A program made the position numbers and the translations under genes. From Micromonospora sp. NBC_00389 (lineage in GTDB: Bacteria; Actinomycetota; Actinomycetes; Mycobacteriales; Micromonosporaceae): a stretch of 64,000 nucleotides of DNA. Shown here piece after piece: positions 1 through 11,070 of the stretch (positions within the stretch are counted from its first letter, which is position 1; every line of letters begins with the position of its first letter). The DNA lies in contig NZ_CP107947.1 in assembly GCF_036059255.1 (NCBI RefSeq), positions 4,030,001 through 4,094,000 of the forward strand, in the 5' to 3' direction. The notes under the pieces are model-generated. The model had not been told where the DNA came from and made no database searches. It saw only the letters and a list, made by a program, of their open reading frames with translations.

Positions 1-930
1 GCCCACGGGCTCGCCGACGACCTGCTGACCAACACGCTGCTGACCGCGCGCTGCCCGGTGGTGCTGGCCCCGGCCATGCACACCGAGATGTGGGAGCACC
101 CGGCGACCGTGGCCAACGTCGCCACCCTGCGCGCCAGGGGTGTCCGGGTCATCGAGCCGGCCGTCGGCCGACTCACCGGCGTCGACACCGGCAAGGGCCG
201 CCTGCCCGACCCGGCGGAGATCTTCGCGGTCGCCCGTCGGGTCCTCGCCCGGGGCGGGCACGCCCCCGCTGACCTGGTCGGCCGCCGGGTGGTGGTCACC
301 GCGGGGGGCACCCGCGAGCCGCTGGACCCGGTCCGCTTCCTGGGCAACCGCTCCTCCGGCAAGCAGGGCTACGCCTTCGCCCGGGCGGCGGTCGCCCGGG
401 GCGCCCGGGTCACCCTGATCGCGGCGAACGTCTCGCTCACCGACCCCGCCGGGGTCGACCTGGTTCGGGTGGGCACCACCGGCGAGTTGCGGGAGGCCAC
501 GCTGAAGGCCGCCGTCGAGGCCGACGCGGTGGTGATGGCGGCGGCTCCGGCCGATTTCCGGCCGGTGACGTACGCGGCTGGCAAAATCAAGAAGTCGGAC
601 GATGGCGTCGCACCCACCATCGAACTCGTCACGAACCCGGACATCGCGGCGGAGCTCGGCCAGCGCAAACGACCGGAGCAGCTGCTGGTGGTGTTCGCCG
701 CCGAGACCGGCGAGGCCGAGGCCAACGGACGGGCGAAACTCGCCCGGAAGCGGGCCGACCTGATCGTGGTCAACGAGGTAGGGCCGGACAAGGTCTTCGG
801 CGCCGACACCAACACGGTGACGGTGATCGGTGCGGACGGCTCGGTCAGCCGACTGCCCGAGCAGGCCAAGGAGGACGTGGCCGACATCGTATGGGATCTC
901 GTCGTGGCGCGGCTGCCCGGCCGCTCCTGA
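1..930 (+). CDS. coaBC: Bifunctional phosphopantothenoylcysteine decarboxylase/synthetase, 5'-truncated by the window edge
   Basis: CoaBC carries out two steps of coenzyme A synthesis: CTP-dependent joining of cysteine to 4'-phosphopantothenate, then FMN-dependent decarboxylation to 4'-phosphopantetheine. The frame is open from base 1, so the N-terminal flavin-binding part lies outside the window. The end of the CoaC domain shows the substrate-clamp motif APAMHTEMW, with His where many bacteria have Asn. The CoaB domain follows, with RFLGNRSSGKQGYAFA (nucleotide binding) and the KIKKSDDG loop. The stop is the TGA at 928-930. Position ahead of metK and priA matches the actinobacterial coaBC-metK-priA order. 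Identification is secure; only the start is missing. Confidence 0.96.
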   Translation, partial: AHGLADDLLTNTLLTARCPVVLAPAMHTEMWEHPATVANVATLRARGVRVIEPAVGRLTGVDTGKGRLPDPAEIFAVARRVLARGGHAPADLVGRRVVVTAGGTREPLDPVRFLGNRSSGKQGYAFARAAVARGARVTLIAANVSLTDPAGVDLVRVGTTGELREATLKAAVEADAVVMAAAPADFRPVTYAAGKIKKSDDGVAPTIELVTNPDIAAELGQRKRPEQLLVVFAAETGEAEANGRAKLARKRADLIVVNEVGPDKVFGADTNTVTVIGADGSVSRLPEQAKEDVADIVWDLVVARLPGRS

Positions 931-1017
931 CGGGTGGAACAAGGCGCGACCGACCCCGACACCCGCCGCAGTGGTGACTACACTGCCGCGGAATGACTTC
1001 ACACGCTTAGGAGTGCC

Positions 1018-2207
<1,190 letters not shown>

Positions 2208-2211
<4 letters not shown>

Positions 2212-4373
2212 CCGCCACCAGGCGCAGCGACCGGCGACCCGCGGATGGGTCGCCGGTCGCTCGCGTCTGCGTGGATGTTCCGCTGGCGCACCTGGACCGG
2301 CCGTTCGACTACCTGGTGCCCGCCGAGCTGGACGACGTGGCGGTGCCCGGCACCCGGGTGAAGGTGCGCTTCGCCGGGCAACTCGTCGACGGCTGGCTGC
2401 TGGCCCGCGCCGACGACTCCGGGCACACCGGTCGGCTCGCCTACCTGGAGAAGGTGGTCTCGCCGGAGCCGGTGCTGGCGCCCGAGATCGCCCGGCTGGC
2501 CCGGGCGGTCGCCGACCGGTACGCGGGCAGCCTCGCCGACGTGCTCCGGCTGGCCGTGCCACCCCGGCACGCCCGGGTCGAGAAGGAGCCCCGTGGCGGC
2601 GGCGCGTCCACCCCACCAGAAGCCGCCGCCCCCGACCGGGCCGCCGCCGCGCCCGCGGACGTGCAGCCCGCGACCGCCGGCCCCGCGACCGTGCAGCCCG
2701 GGACCGTCGACCCGGCGGCCGTCGAGCCCGCGACCGTGCAGCCCGGGACCGCCGAGCCCGCGACCGTGCGGCCCGGGACCGTCGACCCGTCGACCGTCGA
2801 GCCCGCCGGGGCCGGGGGAGCGGTCGACCCGCGCGGGTGGCGGGACTACCCGACCGGGCCGGCCCTGCTGCGCGCGCTCACCGACGGCCGGGCACCCCGC
2901 GCGGTCTGGTCGGCGCTGCCCGGCGAGGACTGGGCCGCCCGCTATGCCGACGCGGTCGCCGCGACCGTCGCCGGGGGACGCGGCGCGGTGGTCGTGGTGG
3001 CCGACGCCCGCGACCTCGATCGGCTGGACGTCGCGCTCACCGCTGTGCTCGGCCCGGGGCGGCACGTCAGCCTCTCCGCCGCGCTCGGTCCGGCCCGCCG
3101 CTACCGGGCGTTCCTCGCCGCCCGGCGCGGGGAGGTGCCGGTGGTGATCGGTACCCGGGCGGCGATGTTCGCCCCGGTGGACCGGCTCGGTCTGGTCGCC
3201 GTCTGGGACGACGGCGACGACCTGCACTCCGAGCCCCGGGCGCCCTATCCGCACGCCCGCGACGTGCTGCTCACCCGCGCCCAGCTCGCCGAGGCCGGCG
3301 CGCTGGTCGGCGGGTACGCCCGTACCGCCGAGGCGCAGCTGCTGCTGGAGACCGGTTGGGCCCGGGAGGTGGTCGCTGACCGGGCGACCGTGCGGGCCCG
3401 TATCCCGGCCATCGCGCCGACCGGCGACGACCCGCAGCTGGCCCGCGATCCCGGGGCGGCCACCGCCCGGCTGCCCAGCCTGGCCTGGACGGCCGCCCGC
3501 GACGCCGTCCGGGCGGACCTGCCGGTGCTGGTGCAGGTGCCCCGGCGCGGCTACCTGCCCTCGATCTCCTGCGCGGACTGTCGCACCCCGGCCCGCTGCG
3601 CGCACTGCGCCGGACCGCTCGCGCTGCCCTCGGCCGGCGGCACCCCGGCCTGCCGCTGGTGCGCCCGGGTGGCCGCCGCGTACGCCTGCCCGCAGTGCGG
3701 TGGGCGGCGCCTGCGGGCCGCGGTGACCGGCGCCCGGCGTACCGCCGAGGAACTGGGCCGGGCGTTTCCCGGTGTGCCGGTGCGCACCTCGGGACGGGAG
3801 GAGGTGCTGACCGACGTGCCCGGCGGGGCGGCCCTGGTGGTCGCCACCCCGGGCGCCGAGCCGGTCGCCGAGGGCGGCTACGGCGCGGTGCTCCTGCTCG
3901 ACTCGTGGGCCCTGCTGACCCGGGCCGACCTGCGTGCCGGGGAGGAGGCGCTGCGCCGCTGGCTGGCCGCCGCGGCACTGGCCCGCCCGGCGCCGGCCGG
4001 CCGGGTGGTGGTGGTCGCCGACGGCGCGCTCGCCCCGGTGCAGGCGCTGCTGCGCTGGGACGCCGGCTGGTTCGCTGGCCGTGAGCTGGCCGAGCGCCGT
4101 GAGCTGGGCTTTCCGCCGGCGGTGCGGATGGCCAGCGTCACCGGCCCGGCCGAGGCCGTGGCCGACCTGCTCGCGGCGGCCCGGCTGCCCGACGACGCCG
4201 AGGTACTCGGGCCGGTGCCGGCCGAGGAGGGCCGGGAGCGGATGCTGGTACGGGTGCCCCGGGCCCGGGCTGCCGCGCTGGCCGAGGCGCTGCACTCGGC
4301 CGCCGGGGTGCGCGCCGCCCGGAAGGCCGCCGATCCGGTCCGCCTTCAGGTCGATCCGTTGAGCATGTTCTGA
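2208..4373 (+). CDS. priA: Primosomal protein N' (PriA-like), helicase motifs degenerate
   Basis: PriA recognises stalled forks and loads the replicative helicase. The N-terminal 3'-DNA-binding domain is clear ([19 protein letters not shown]). So is the double zinc-binding domain at about residues 455-500, with four CxxC pairs (CADC, CAHC, CRWC, CPQC). The helicase part is not canonical: no GxGKT Walker A is present, and the DEEH box region reads VWDDGDD. This agrees with the known actinobacterial PriA type, which probably lacks helicase activity. A 15-bp-repeat linker interrupts the protein at 2667-2801. Start choice: homology extends upstream of the first in-frame GTG (2271), and a CTG at 2208 overlaps the metK stop; I extend to 2208 on homology, but GTG 2271 is possible. 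Confidence 0.88.
2667..2801 (+). repeat. Nine 15-bp tandem repeats inside priA
   Basis: Nine consecutive 15-bp units of the type CCCGCGACCGTGCAG lie in frame within priA. Units vary at a few positions (for example CCCGGGACCGTCGAC, CCGGCGGCCGTCGAG). They encode a Pro-Ala/Gly-Thr-Val-x linker between the DNA-binding domain and the helicase-like core. Because units are multiples of three, copy-number change would keep the frame. Confidence 0.9.
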
Positions 4374-4620
4374 CCGTGTCGGCCGGCGTCGAAGGCCGCC
4401 GGACCTGGTCCGGGACGGTGGTCCTCGCACACCGCGTCCGGCAAAGCGGTGGCGCCGGAGTGGTAGCATCGCCCGTCATGCCAAGGCGTACGACGGCTCC
4501 AGGTCGCGACGGGGCGTCAGACGCGCCGAGCTGGGGCCCTCGCAGGATGGCGGGAACGCGTCGGTCGGGCGCGATGTCGATGATGTCTTCAATGAGCCGG
4601 TGATCAGGGGTGGACCAGTC

Positions 4621-5604
4621 GTGACCGTTGGACAATCGATCGTCTTCAACGGCGACCTCGGCAGCGGCAAGAGCACCGTGTCGGTCGAGATCGCCAAGCG
4701 GCTGGGCATGCGCCGGGTCAGCGTGGGTGACCTCTACCGCGAGATGGCGCAGCAGCGGCAGATGACCGCCCTGCAGCTCAACCTGCACGCCGAGCTTGAC
4801 CAGGCCGTCGACGGCTACGTCGACCAGCTTCAGCGCGACATCGCCGCCTCCGGCGAGCGCCTCGTCATGGACTCCCGGCTGGCCTGGCACTTCTTCACCG
4901 ACGCGCTCAAGGTGCACATGATCACCGAGCCGGGTGAGGCGGCCCGCCGGGTGCTGGCCCGTCCGTCCGGGCCGGCGGAGAGCTACGCCTCGCTGGAGGA
5001 GGCCACCGCCAAGCTGCGCGAGCGCAGTGAGAGCGAGCGCAGCCGGTTCATCATCCGGTACGGGGTGGACAAGGCACGGCTGCGCAACTACGACCTGATC
5101 TGTGACACCACCCGGGCCTCCGCCGCCGAGGTGATCGAGCACATCATCGCCGCGTACGAGGGGAAGCTCGGCGCCGAGGTGCTGCGCGACGGCCCACCGC
5201 TGCTGCTGCTGGACCCGGCCCGGGTCTACCCGACCGAGGACATCGCCACCCTGCGGGGGCTGTGGGACACCGAGTTCGTCGGCGACGTGGCCGAGGCCGG
5301 CGACGAGGGGCTGGAGCCGCTGAAGATCGGGTTCACCGGCGAGTACTTCTTCGTCGTCGACGGGCACCGCCGGCTCAGCGCCGCCCTGCAGAACGGCTTC
5401 TCGATGGTCCCCGCCCAGCTCGTCGCGGAGGTCGACGAGCCGGTGGTGGGCGGGATGAGCGCCATCGACTACTTCGCCGCGCAGGTGCGCCCCGGCCTGG
5501 TGTACGACTGGGAGGCGGCCCACAAGATCCAGCTGCCGCTGCCGGAACCCGCGCTGCTCGCCGGCGACGCGGTCCTCGCTGGGGACCCGGGCGCCAGCGT
5601 CTGA
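4621..5604 (+). CDS. P-loop (cytidylate-kinase-like) protein fused to a ParB/sulfiredoxin-like domain
   Basis: Two domains are visible in 327 residues. The N-terminal ~180 residues form a small P-loop kinase resembling cytidylate kinase: Walker A GDLGSGKST (residues 11-19), the RRVSVGDLYREMA segment, and a lid-like run ending RSRFIIRYGVD. The C-terminal ~140 residues look like a ParB N-terminal/sulfiredoxin fold: LLLLDPARVYPTEDI (from about residue 195) and VDGHRRLSAALQNG (about 246-259), equivalent to the DGHHR box. GTG 4621 was preferred over GTG 4600 because AGGGG lies 10 bases upstream. The substrate is unknown. The essential cmk role is unlikely to be this gene alone, since cmk proteins lack the second domain. 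Confidence 0.75.
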   Translation: MTVGQSIVFNGDLGSGKSTVSVEIAKRLGMRRVSVGDLYREMAQQRQMTALQLNLHAELDQAVDGYVDQLQRDIAASGERLVMDSRLAWHFFTDALKVHMITEPGEAARRVLARPSGPAESYASLEEATAKLRERSESERSRFIIRYGVDKARLRNYDLICDTTRASAAEVIEHIIAAYEGKLGAEVLRDGPPLLLLDPARVYPTEDIATLRGLWDTEFVGDVAEAGDEGLEPLKIGFTGEYFFVVDGHRRLSAALQNGFSMVPAQLVAEVDEPVVGGMSAIDYFAAQVRPGLVYDWEAAHKIQLPLPEPALLAGDAVLAGDPGASV

Positions 5605-5777
5605 GCCCACGAAGGCGGGGCCCGACCCTCGGCATGTGAGCCCGTAGGGGCGTCCTGACCACTGGAGCCTGAGCCCGCAGCGGGCCGGATCGGCGTCGTC
5701 ACCCCGGCCGGGGGGCTGCCGATCGTGGACGCCATCGGGATGATGGAGCCTCCGACGCATCGAGGGGGAGGCCGGCC

Positions 5778-7046
5778 ATGGAGGCTGCCGAGGCGCTCAC
5801 ACTGCTCATGTCGCCGCAGGGGCGGATCGATCCGTACCCGACGTACGAGCGGCTGCGCGCGCACGGGCCGGTGGTGGAGGCGCTGCCGGGCATGTACGTC
5901 GTGACCGGCTACGCGGAGGCCGACGAGCTGCTGCGCGACCCCCGGCTCGTGGTGCTGGACGACGCGCTGCGGGACGAGGTCTGGCCGGACTGGCGGGAGA
6001 GCCCGGCGGTGGCGTCGATCGCCCGGTCCATGCTGCGGACCAACCCGCCCGACCACAGCCGGATGCGCCGGCTCGCCGCCGGCGCGTTCACCCCGCGCCG
6101 GATCGCCAGCATGCGCGACGTGGTGCGCGCCCAGGCCGAGGATCTCCTCGACGAGATGTGCCACCGGGCCGGGGACGGCGCACCGGTCGACATGCTGTCC
6201 GACTTCGCGTACCCCCTGCCGGTGGGGGTGATCTGCGCGCTGCTCGGCGTACCGGCGGCCGACCGACCGCTGTTCCGCCGCTGGGCCAGCGACCTGACCG
6301 GGGTGCTGGAGCCGGAGATCACCCTTGAGGAGCTGGCCGTCGCCGACGCCGGCGCCACCGAACTGCGCGACTACTTCGTCGAGCTGGTCGTCGCCCGGCG
6401 CAAGGCCCCGGCCGACGACCTGACCACGGCGCTGGTCCAGGTGCACGACGCCGACGGCGATCGGCTCACCGGCCACGAGCTGCTGGCCAACCTGGTGGTG
6501 CTGCTCGTCGCCGGCTTCGAGACCACCACCAACCTGCTCGGCAACGGGCTGGTGGTGCTGCTGGGGCACCCCGAGGCCGCCGCCGCGCTGCGCGCCGACC
6601 CCGGGCTCGCCCCGGCGTACGTCGAGGAGCTGCTGCGCTACGACTCGCCGGTGCAGCTGACCACCCGGACCAGCAGCGCGCCGGTGCGCCGCGGCGGGCT
6701 CGACCTGCCGGCCGGCAGCGTGACGCTGCTGCTGCTCGGCGCGGCCAACCGGGACCCACGCCGGTTCCCCGACCCGCAGCGCTTCGACCCGACCCGCGAC
6801 CAGGCGCACCCGCTCTCCTTCGGCGCCGGCCCGCACTACTGTCTCGGCGCCGGGCTGGCCCGGCTGGAGGCGCAGCTCGCCTTCCCGTTGCTGCTGCGCC
6901 GGCTGCCCGAGTTGGCCCTGGCCGGGACGCCCCAGCACCGGACCCGGCTGACCCTGCGCGGCTACCAGAGCCTGCCGGTGACGCTGGGCACACCGGCGGC
7001 GGCCGATCGAGGTACGCCGGCCGGTGCCGGCCCGAGCACTCCGTAG
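5778..7046 (+). CDS. Cytochrome P450
   Basis: This is a 422-residue soluble bacterial P450, a heme-thiolate monooxygenase. Hallmarks are the I-helix AGFETTTN (about residue 245; oxygen activation), the K-helix EELLR, and the heme loop LSFGAGPHYCLGAG with Cys355 as axial ligand. The opening DPYPTYERLRAHGPV is typical of the CYP107/CYP105-like actinobacterial groups. ATG 5778 follows a strong GGGGGAGG. No ferredoxin or reductase gene is adjacent, so electrons must come from proteins encoded elsewhere. It sits between priA and def, which are normally housekeeping neighbours. Substrate cannot be predicted. Confidence 0.95.
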   Translation: MEAAEALTLLMSPQGRIDPYPTYERLRAHGPVVEALPGMYVVTGYAEADELLRDPRLVVLDDALRDEVWPDWRESPAVASIARSMLRTNPPDHSRMRRLAAGAFTPRRIASMRDVVRAQAEDLLDEMCHRAGDGAPVDMLSDFAYPLPVGVICALLGVPAADRPLFRRWASDLTGVLEPEITLEELAVADAGATELRDYFVELVVARRKAPADDLTTALVQVHDADGDRLTGHELLANLVVLLVAGFETTTNLLGNGLVVLLGHPEAAAALRADPGLAPAYVEELLRYDSPVQLTTRTSSAPVRRGGLDLPAGSVTLLLLGAANRDPRRFPDPQRFDPTRDQAHPLSFGAGPHYCLGAGLARLEAQLAFPLLLRRLPELALAGTPQHRTRLTLRGYQSLPVTLGTPAAADRGTPAGAGPSTP

Positions 7047-7049
7047 ACT
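7044..7049 (+). promoter_or_regulatory. Putative -10 element for def-fmt-rsmB
   Basis: TAGACT overlaps the P450 stop codon and lies 42 bases before the def start. It fits the actinobacterial TANNNT -10 consensus; no convincing -35 was seen. Confidence 0.4.
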
Positions 7050-7091
7050 GGTACGGCACCGCTCGTCCCACCCATGAAGGAGCCCTCCCGC

Positions 7092-7649
7092 GTGACCGTT
7101 CAGCCCATCCGTCTGTTTGGGGATCCGGTGCTGCGCACGCCGGCCGATCCGGTGGTCGACTTCGACGCCGAGCTGCGTAGGCTCGTCGCCGACCTGACCG
7201 ACACGATGCGTGAGCAGAATGGTGCCGGCCTGGCCGCCCCGCAGCTCGGTGTGAGCCTGCGGGTGTTCACCTTCGACGTCGACGACGTGCTCGGGCACCT
7301 GATCAACCCGGTGCTCGAATTCCCCGACGAGGAGGAGCAGGACGGCCCCGAGGGCTGCCTGTCCATCCCCGGGCTCTACTTCGACACCAAGCGCCGGCAG
7401 AACGTCATCGCCAAGGGCTTCAGCTCGTTCGGCGACCCGGTGCAGATCGTCGGCACCGGCCTGATGGCGCGCTGCGTGCAGCACGAGACCGACCACCTCG
7501 ACGGTGTGCTCTTCCTCGACCGGCTGGACCCGGAGGGGCGCAAGGAAGCGATGAAGGCGATCCGCCAGGCCGAGTGGTACGACGCGGCAGCTCCGCCGGT
7601 GGTCAAGCTGAGCCCGCACATCTCCGACCCGTTCGGCCTGGGCCGGTGA
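7092..7649 (+). CDS. def: Peptide deformylase
   Basis: Def removes the formyl group from the N-terminal methionine of nascent proteins. All three metal-site motifs are present: [16 protein letters not shown] with ligand Cys89, and QHETDH with ligands His131/His135 and catalytic Glu132. The product is 185 residues, normal length. GTG 7092 was chosen over ATG 7074 because AAGGAG (7077-7082) is correctly spaced for the GTG and [14 protein letters not shown] matches family N termini. fmt, which adds the formyl group to initiator tRNA, follows after five bases. Confidence 0.96.
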   Translation: MTVQPIRLFGDPVLRTPADPVVDFDAELRRLVADLTDTMREQNGAGLAAPQLGVSLRVFTFDVDDVLGHLINPVLEFPDEEEQDGPEGCLSIPGLYFDTKRRQNVIAKGFSSFGDPVQIVGTGLMARCVQHETDHLDGVLFLDRLDPEGRKEAMKAIRQAEWYDAAAPPVVKLSPHISDPFGLGR

Positions 7650-7654
7650 CCGCG

Positions 7655-8581
7655 ATGCGTGTGATCTTCGCCGGTACGCCGGCCGTCGCTGTGCCCGCCC
7701 TGGCCGCCGTCGCCGCCTCCCGGCACGAGCTGGTCGGCGTCGTCACCCGGCCCGACGCGCCCGCCGGACGCGGGCGCGGCCTGTCCCGTTCCCCGGTCGG
7801 CGAGTGGGCCGACGAGCACGGCGTCGAGGTGCTCACCCCGGCCCGCCCCCGTGACCCGGAGTTCCTCGACCGGCTACGCGAGCTCGCACCGGACTGCGTA
7901 CCGGTGGTCGCCTACGGCGCGCTGGTGCCGCCGGCCGCACTGGAGATCCCCCGGTACGGCTGGATCAACCTGCACTTCTCGCTGCTGCCCGCCTGGCGCG
8001 GCGCCGCGCCCGTGCAGCACGCCGTGCTGCACGGTGACGAGCTGACCGGGGCCAGCGTCTTCCAACTGGAGCAGGGCCTGGACACGGGCCCGGTCTTCGG
8101 CACCCTGACCGACGAGATCCGTGCCGGCGACACCTCCGGTGACCTGCTGGAGCGGCTCGCCGAATCCGGCGCAGGGCTGCTGGTGGCGGTGCTCGACGCG
8201 ATCGCCGACGGCACCGCGCGGGCCGAGCCGCAGCCGGCCGACGGGGTGACGTTGGCACCGAAACTGACCGTAGAGGACGCCCGCGTGCGCTGGACCGACC
8301 CTGCTTTCGCGGTGGACCGACGGGTCCGGGCCTGTACCCCGGCTCCGGGCGCCTGGACGACCTTCCGGGGCGAGCGGGTGAAGCTCGGCCCGGTCGTGGC
8401 GGCGGCCGACGGCCCCGACCTGAAGCCGGGGGAGCTGCTGGTGGAGAAGGCCCGGGTGCTGGCCGGCACGGCTACCGTGCCGGTGCGGCTGGGCGAGGTC
8501 CGGGCCGCGGGCAAGCGGGCCATGCCGGCGACCGACTGGGCGCGCGGCGTCCGGGTCAGCACCGGCGAGGACTTCGCGTGA
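7655..8581 (+). CDS. fmt: Methionyl-tRNA formyltransferase
   Basis: Fmt transfers a formyl group from 10-formyl-tetrahydrofolate to Met-tRNA(fMet). The 308-residue product begins [16 protein letters not shown], has the catalytic-site stretch [18 protein letters not shown] with the following [20 protein letters not shown] loop, and carries the C-terminal tRNA-binding domain. ATG 7655 lies five bases after the def stop. The last bases overlap the rsmB start (GTGA), implying translational coupling in a def-fmt-rsmB operon. Confidence 0.96.
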   Translation: MRVIFAGTPAVAVPALAAVAASRHELVGVVTRPDAPAGRGRGLSRSPVGEWADEHGVEVLTPARPRDPEFLDRLRELAPDCVPVVAYGALVPPAALEIPRYGWINLHFSLLPAWRGAAPVQHAVLHGDELTGASVFQLEQGLDTGPVFGTLTDEIRAGDTSGDLLERLAESGAGLLVAVLDAIADGTARAEPQPADGVTLAPKLTVEDARVRWTDPAFAVDRRVRACTPAPGAWTTFRGERVKLGPVVAAADGPDLKPGELLVEKARVLAGTATVPVRLGEVRAAGKRAMPATDWARGVRVSTGEDFA

Positions 8582-10014
8582 CGGCCCCGGAGGGGACGCG
8601 CCCGACGCGCGGTGGCCCGTCGACTGGTCGCGGCGGTGACCGCCGGCCGGTCCGGCCGCCGTTGGACCGGCCACGGCGTGCGGCGTACGAGGCGGTCGCC
8701 GCGGTGCACCGCGACGATGCGTTCGCCAACCTGGTGCTGCCGATCATCCTGCGCGAGGAGGGGCTGTACGGCCGGGACGCGGCGTTCGCCACCGAGCTGA
8801 CCTATGGCACCCTGCGTCACCTGGGCACCCTGGACGCGATCCTGACCGAGGCGGCGGGCCGGGACGTGGCCCGGATCGACCCGCCGGTGCGTGACGCCCT
8901 GCGGATCGGGGCGTACCAGCTGCTGCACACCCGGGTGCCGGCGCACGCCGCCGTCTCGTCGACCGTGGACCTGGTCCGCGCCGTCACGCCGGGTGCCACC
9001 GGGTTCGCCAACGCGGTGCTGCGCGAGGTGTCCACCCTCGACGTGGACGGCTGGGTGGCGAAGCTCGCCCCGCCGATGGAGACCGACCCGGTCGGGCACC
9101 TGTCGCTGGCGTACAGCCATCCGCAGTGGATCGTCCGGGCCTTCTCCGAGGCGCTCGGCGGCGACCTGGGCGAGACGGCCCGGCTGCTGATCGAGGACAA
9201 TGAGCGCCCACCGGTGCACCTGTGCGCCCGGCCCGGTCTGATCGATCCGGTCGAGCTGGCCGACCAGGTCGGCGGGGCGCCCGGCGCCTTCTCGCCGTAC
9301 GCCGTCTACCTGCCCGGCGGCGCGCCGGGCGACGTGCCGGCGGTGGTCGACGGCCGGGCCCACGTCCAGGACGAGGGCTCCCAGCTGGTGGCCAGCGCAC
9401 TCGCCGACGCGCCGCTGGACGGCCCGGACGGGCGCTGGCTGGATCTGTGCGCCGGTCCCGGCGGCAAGGCCGGGCTGCTCGGCGCGCTGGCCGCGCAGCG
9501 TGGCGCCCAGGTGACCGCGGTGGAGGTGGCCGAGCACCGGGCCCGGCTGGTATCCCAGGCGACCCGGGGCCTGCCGGTGACCGTGCTGGCAATCGACGGC
9601 CGTGAGGTCGGCGCGGACCCGAAGCTCCCGGAGGGGCACTTCGACCGGGTGCTGGTGGATGCGCCGTGCACCGGCCTGGGGTCGCTGCGCCGCCGGCCCG
9701 AGTCGCGGTGGCGTCGCCAGCCCTCCGATCTGCCGCCGTTGACCCGGTTGCAGCGGGAGCTGCTCGGCGCGGCGCTGCGCGCGGTCCGTCCGGGTGGCCT
9801 GGTCGCCTACGTCACCTGCTCGCCGCACACCGTGGAGACGCACGTGACGGTGACCGAGGCGGCTCGCCGTAGCGGGGTGCCGGTGGACTTCGTCGACGCC
9901 CGGCCGCTGCTGCCGGCCGGTATGCCTGGTCTGGGCGACGGGCCCACCGTGCAGCTCTGGCCGCACCGGCACGGCACCGACGCGATGTTCCTCGCCGTCC
10001 TGCGCCGGGGCTGA
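8578..10014 (+). CDS. rsmB: 16S rRNA (cytosine-967-C5)-methyltransferase
   Basis: RsmB (Fmu/Sun) methylates C967 of 16S rRNA. The 478-residue protein has a basic leader, an N-terminal NusB-like RNA-binding domain (about residues 35-175), and a Rossmann SAM-dependent methyltransferase domain. The SAM loop reads [15 protein letters not shown]. Motif IV is DAPCTG (Cys364) and motif VI is VTCSPH (Cys414, the expected nucleophile). Both cysteines of the m5C enzymes are therefore intact. GTG 8578 overlaps the fmt stop by four bases. A strong convergent hairpin follows 40 bases after the stop. Confidence 0.95.
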   Translation: MTAPEGTRPTRGGPSTGRGGDRRPVRPPLDRPRRAAYEAVAAVHRDDAFANLVLPIILREEGLYGRDAAFATELTYGTLRHLGTLDAILTEAAGRDVARIDPPVRDALRIGAYQLLHTRVPAHAAVSSTVDLVRAVTPGATGFANAVLREVSTLDVDGWVAKLAPPMETDPVGHLSLAYSHPQWIVRAFSEALGGDLGETARLLIEDNERPPVHLCARPGLIDPVELADQVGGAPGAFSPYAVYLPGGAPGDVPAVVDGRAHVQDEGSQLVASALADAPLDGPDGRWLDLCAGPGGKAGLLGALAAQRGAQVTAVEVAEHRARLVSQATRGLPVTVLAIDGREVGADPKLPEGHFDRVLVDAPCTGLGSLRRRPESRWRRQPSDLPPLTRLQRELLGAALRAVRPGGLVAYVTCSPHTVETHVTVTEAARRSGVPVDFVDARPLLPAGMPGLGDGPTVQLWPHRHGTDAMFLAVLRRG

Positions 10015-10054
10015 GTCGTTCCACGCCGGGGCTGAGCCGTCCCGGCGACGCGCA

Positions 10055-10082
10055 CCGCACCCGGCCGCCCGGCCGGGTGCGG
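10055..10082. terminator. Bidirectional hairpin terminator between rsmB and the lipoprotein genes
   Basis: A perfect 12-bp stem (CCGCACCCGGCC paired with its complement at 10071-10082) with a GCCC loop lies between convergent genes. There is no U-tract, as is common for high-GC actinobacterial terminators. Confidence 0.75.
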
Positions 10083-10095
10083 GGTGCCCGGCCGG

Positions 10096-10986
10096 TCAGG
10101 TGACCGGGAGGCCCTTGGTGCCAGCGCCCTTCAGCGAGCGGGTCAGGTTCCGGTCGCTGACCCAGAGGAAGCACTGCACGCCACGGTTGCCGTTCTTCCA
10201 CTCCTGCTCGTACGGCTGGTAGTAGATCGTCCCGGCGCGGAAGTCGAGCTCGGCGTTGTCCGGCACCTTCACGTACTTCGCGGTCATCGTCTGGCAGGCC
10301 CGGTGGGTCCGCTTGGTCGTGCGGTTGAACTCGGCATAGCTGATGTCCGGTGCCCGCCAGATCCCGACGAACTCGGCGTGGTGCTTGGCGGTGCAGGAGA
10401 CCGGCTCCATGGCGTCGATGTCGTCCTTGACCAGCTTCGGGTTGAAGCAGCGGTACGCCAGCGGCGCGGCGCCGGTCAGCGCACCCCGGAGGCTGCCGGT
10501 GCGCAGGTCGACGGCGGTGTCGTCGATGCTGGCGAGCTCGGTGACGTCGCAGCGGTACCAGCGGGCTCCTCCGGCCCACGCGGGCGGCGAGGGCAGCACG
10601 ACGGTCAGGCCGAGGCGACCGGAGCGCCAGTCGGCACCCACCGCCTTGCTGACCTCCGTCTCGCAGCCGGCCTGCGCGGTCCGCATGCCGGCCGAGCCGG
10701 CCGGCGGGGGCGTGCCGCGGTCCGCGCCCGGGCCGGTGAGCGTGCCGACGTGCACGGTCTCCACCCGGTGTGCTTCGGTGCACGCCACCGGGTTGTACCC
10801 GGTCAGGAAGCCGACCTGCTGGGAGGAGTGGTGGCAGACATCGGCGGCGGGAACGAACTGCTGCGCCGCGACGGGCGCCGGCCAGTCATCGATGAGGTCC
10901 CGGTCGACTCCGGCGGGTGCGCCGCACCCGGCCAGCGCCAGGGTCACCGCCGCGCCCACGGCGACCGCCGCCAACCACCGTCGCAT
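10096..10986 (-). CDS. Septum-formation-family lipoprotein, copy 2 of a tandem pair
   Basis: This is a predicted exported lipoprotein of 296 residues. The signal peptide MRRWLAAVAVGAAVTLALAGC has an LAGC lipobox, with the lipidated Cys at 21. The rest is extracytoplasmic, with regularly placed cysteines. The repeated pattern W(Y/F)RCD...GSLRGAL...CF(N/D)PKL...C...H.AEFVG matches actinobacterial 'septum formation family' proteins, whose biochemical role is unknown. ATG 10986 was chosen because it begins the signal peptide and follows GGAGG; an upstream in-frame start would add 26 residues before it. It lies 84 bases downstream of a paralogue of exactly equal length. Confidence 0.8.
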   Translation of the reverse strand: MRRWLAAVAVGAAVTLALAGCGAPAGVDRDLIDDWPAPVAAQQFVPAADVCHHSSQQVGFLTGYNPVACTEAHRVETVHVGTLTGPGADRGTPPPAGSAGMRTAQAGCETEVSKAVGADWRSGRLGLTVVLPSPPAWAGGARWYRCDVTELASIDDTAVDLRTGSLRGALTGAAPLAYRCFNPKLVKDDIDAMEPVSCTAKHHAEFVGIWRAPDISYAEFNRTTKRTHRACQTMTAKYVKVPDNAELDFRAGTIYYQPYEQEWKNGNRGVQCFLWVSDRNLTRSLKGAGTKGLPVT

Positions 10987-11070
10987 CCCCGACCTCCTGC
11001 CGCTGGTGGTCTCCGGCCGGCCCCCAGCCGGTCGGTAGCGCCACGGCGCAGCAGCATACGGCACCGGTAC

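Noticed and set aside
931..1017. Possible SAM riboswitch ahead of metK
   Set aside because: Only 87 bases with no SAM-I/II/IV core; a plain promoter region is enough.
4376..4603. 75-codon plus-strand ORF between priA and the kinase gene
   Set aside because: No SD, no homology, Ser/Arg/Met-rich composition; more likely the untranslated leader of the kinase gene.
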